In this document: one piece after another, positions 63,912 through 64,000 of the stretch
Layout of the letters: every line of letters starts with the position of its first letter
Position numbering within the stretch: the stretch's first letter is position 1
Made by a program: the position numbers and the translations under genes
Source: Mesorhabditis belari
Lineage: Eukaryota; Nematoda; Chromadorea; Rhabditida; Rhabditidae
Length of the DNA: 64,000 nucleotides
Direction of reading: 5' to 3'
Assembly (NCBI GenBank): GCA_958450365.1
Contig: CAUEEP010000759.1
Location: 3,143,880-3,207,879, forward strand
The notes under the pieces: model-generated
The model's database searches: none
The model's input: the letters and a program-made list of their open reading frames with translations, nothing else
What the model was told of the DNA's origin: nothing

Positions 63912-64000
63912 CTATTTTTGAAATGCAAAATGGAATATGCAAAAGGGGTTTAAAAGGTTAAAAGCATTGAATTGACATTAAATTAGCATTAAATTGCCAT

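Overview
This window is eukaryotic and reads as a rhabditid-type nematode. Introns end in TTTTCAG-like acceptors. Two gene starts sit 0 to 7 bases downstream of a perfect trans-splice (spliced-leader) type acceptor. A 28S rRNA fragment agrees closely with the rhabditid LSU core as I remember it. An interstitial TTAGGC-like tract is present, and TACCGTA/TACAGTA repeats of the kind common in Caenorhabditis relatives recur. I cannot name the species. There is no bacterial operon, CRISPR array or prophage.

Four spliced protein genes could be assembled by hand, each with unbroken phase from exon to exon. (1) A 427-aa rhodopsin-like GPCR on the plus strand, 4960-10990, 11 exons. (2) A 213-aa protein of unknown function on the minus strand, 16553-12820, 10 exons. 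(3) A 458-aa SLC7/LAT-type amino acid transporter on the minus strand, 30403-21529, 15 exons. (4) The 3' part (744 codons, 22 exons) of a TKL-like protein kinase with a coiled-coil-rich tail, on the minus strand from 63911 to 53747, whose 5' end lies beyond the right edge. They look like unrelated neighbouring genes; nothing suggests they act together.

Layout. 1-4.6 kb: tandem arrays, tRNA-like sequences and an LSU rRNA fragment caught inside a minisatellite. 4.9-11.0 kb: the GPCR gene, its introns stuffed with arrays and one 1.1-kb dispersed repeat. 11.0-21 kb: arrays, the 213-aa gene, two abutting fold-back elements, an inverted-repeat transposon-like element and weak exon-like pieces. 21.5-30.4 kb: the transporter, with a 2.8-kb tetranucleotide-based array in intron 1 and the second copy of the 1.1-kb repeat in intron 2. 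30.4-53.7 kb: about 23 kb without a convincing host gene, made of arrays, fold-back elements and decayed Tc1/mariner/pogo-like transposases. 53.7-64 kb: the kinase gene, in which about half of the introns each carry a different minisatellite.

The dominant feature is the density and diversity of tandem arrays: more than 50, with unit lengths from 4 to about 145 bp, nearly every one with its own motif and most confined to introns or intergenic DNA. Almost all long open reading frames here are artefacts of stop-free arrays; the real proteins are spread over short exons (27-270 nt). All assignments come from reading the sequence by eye. No database search was possible.
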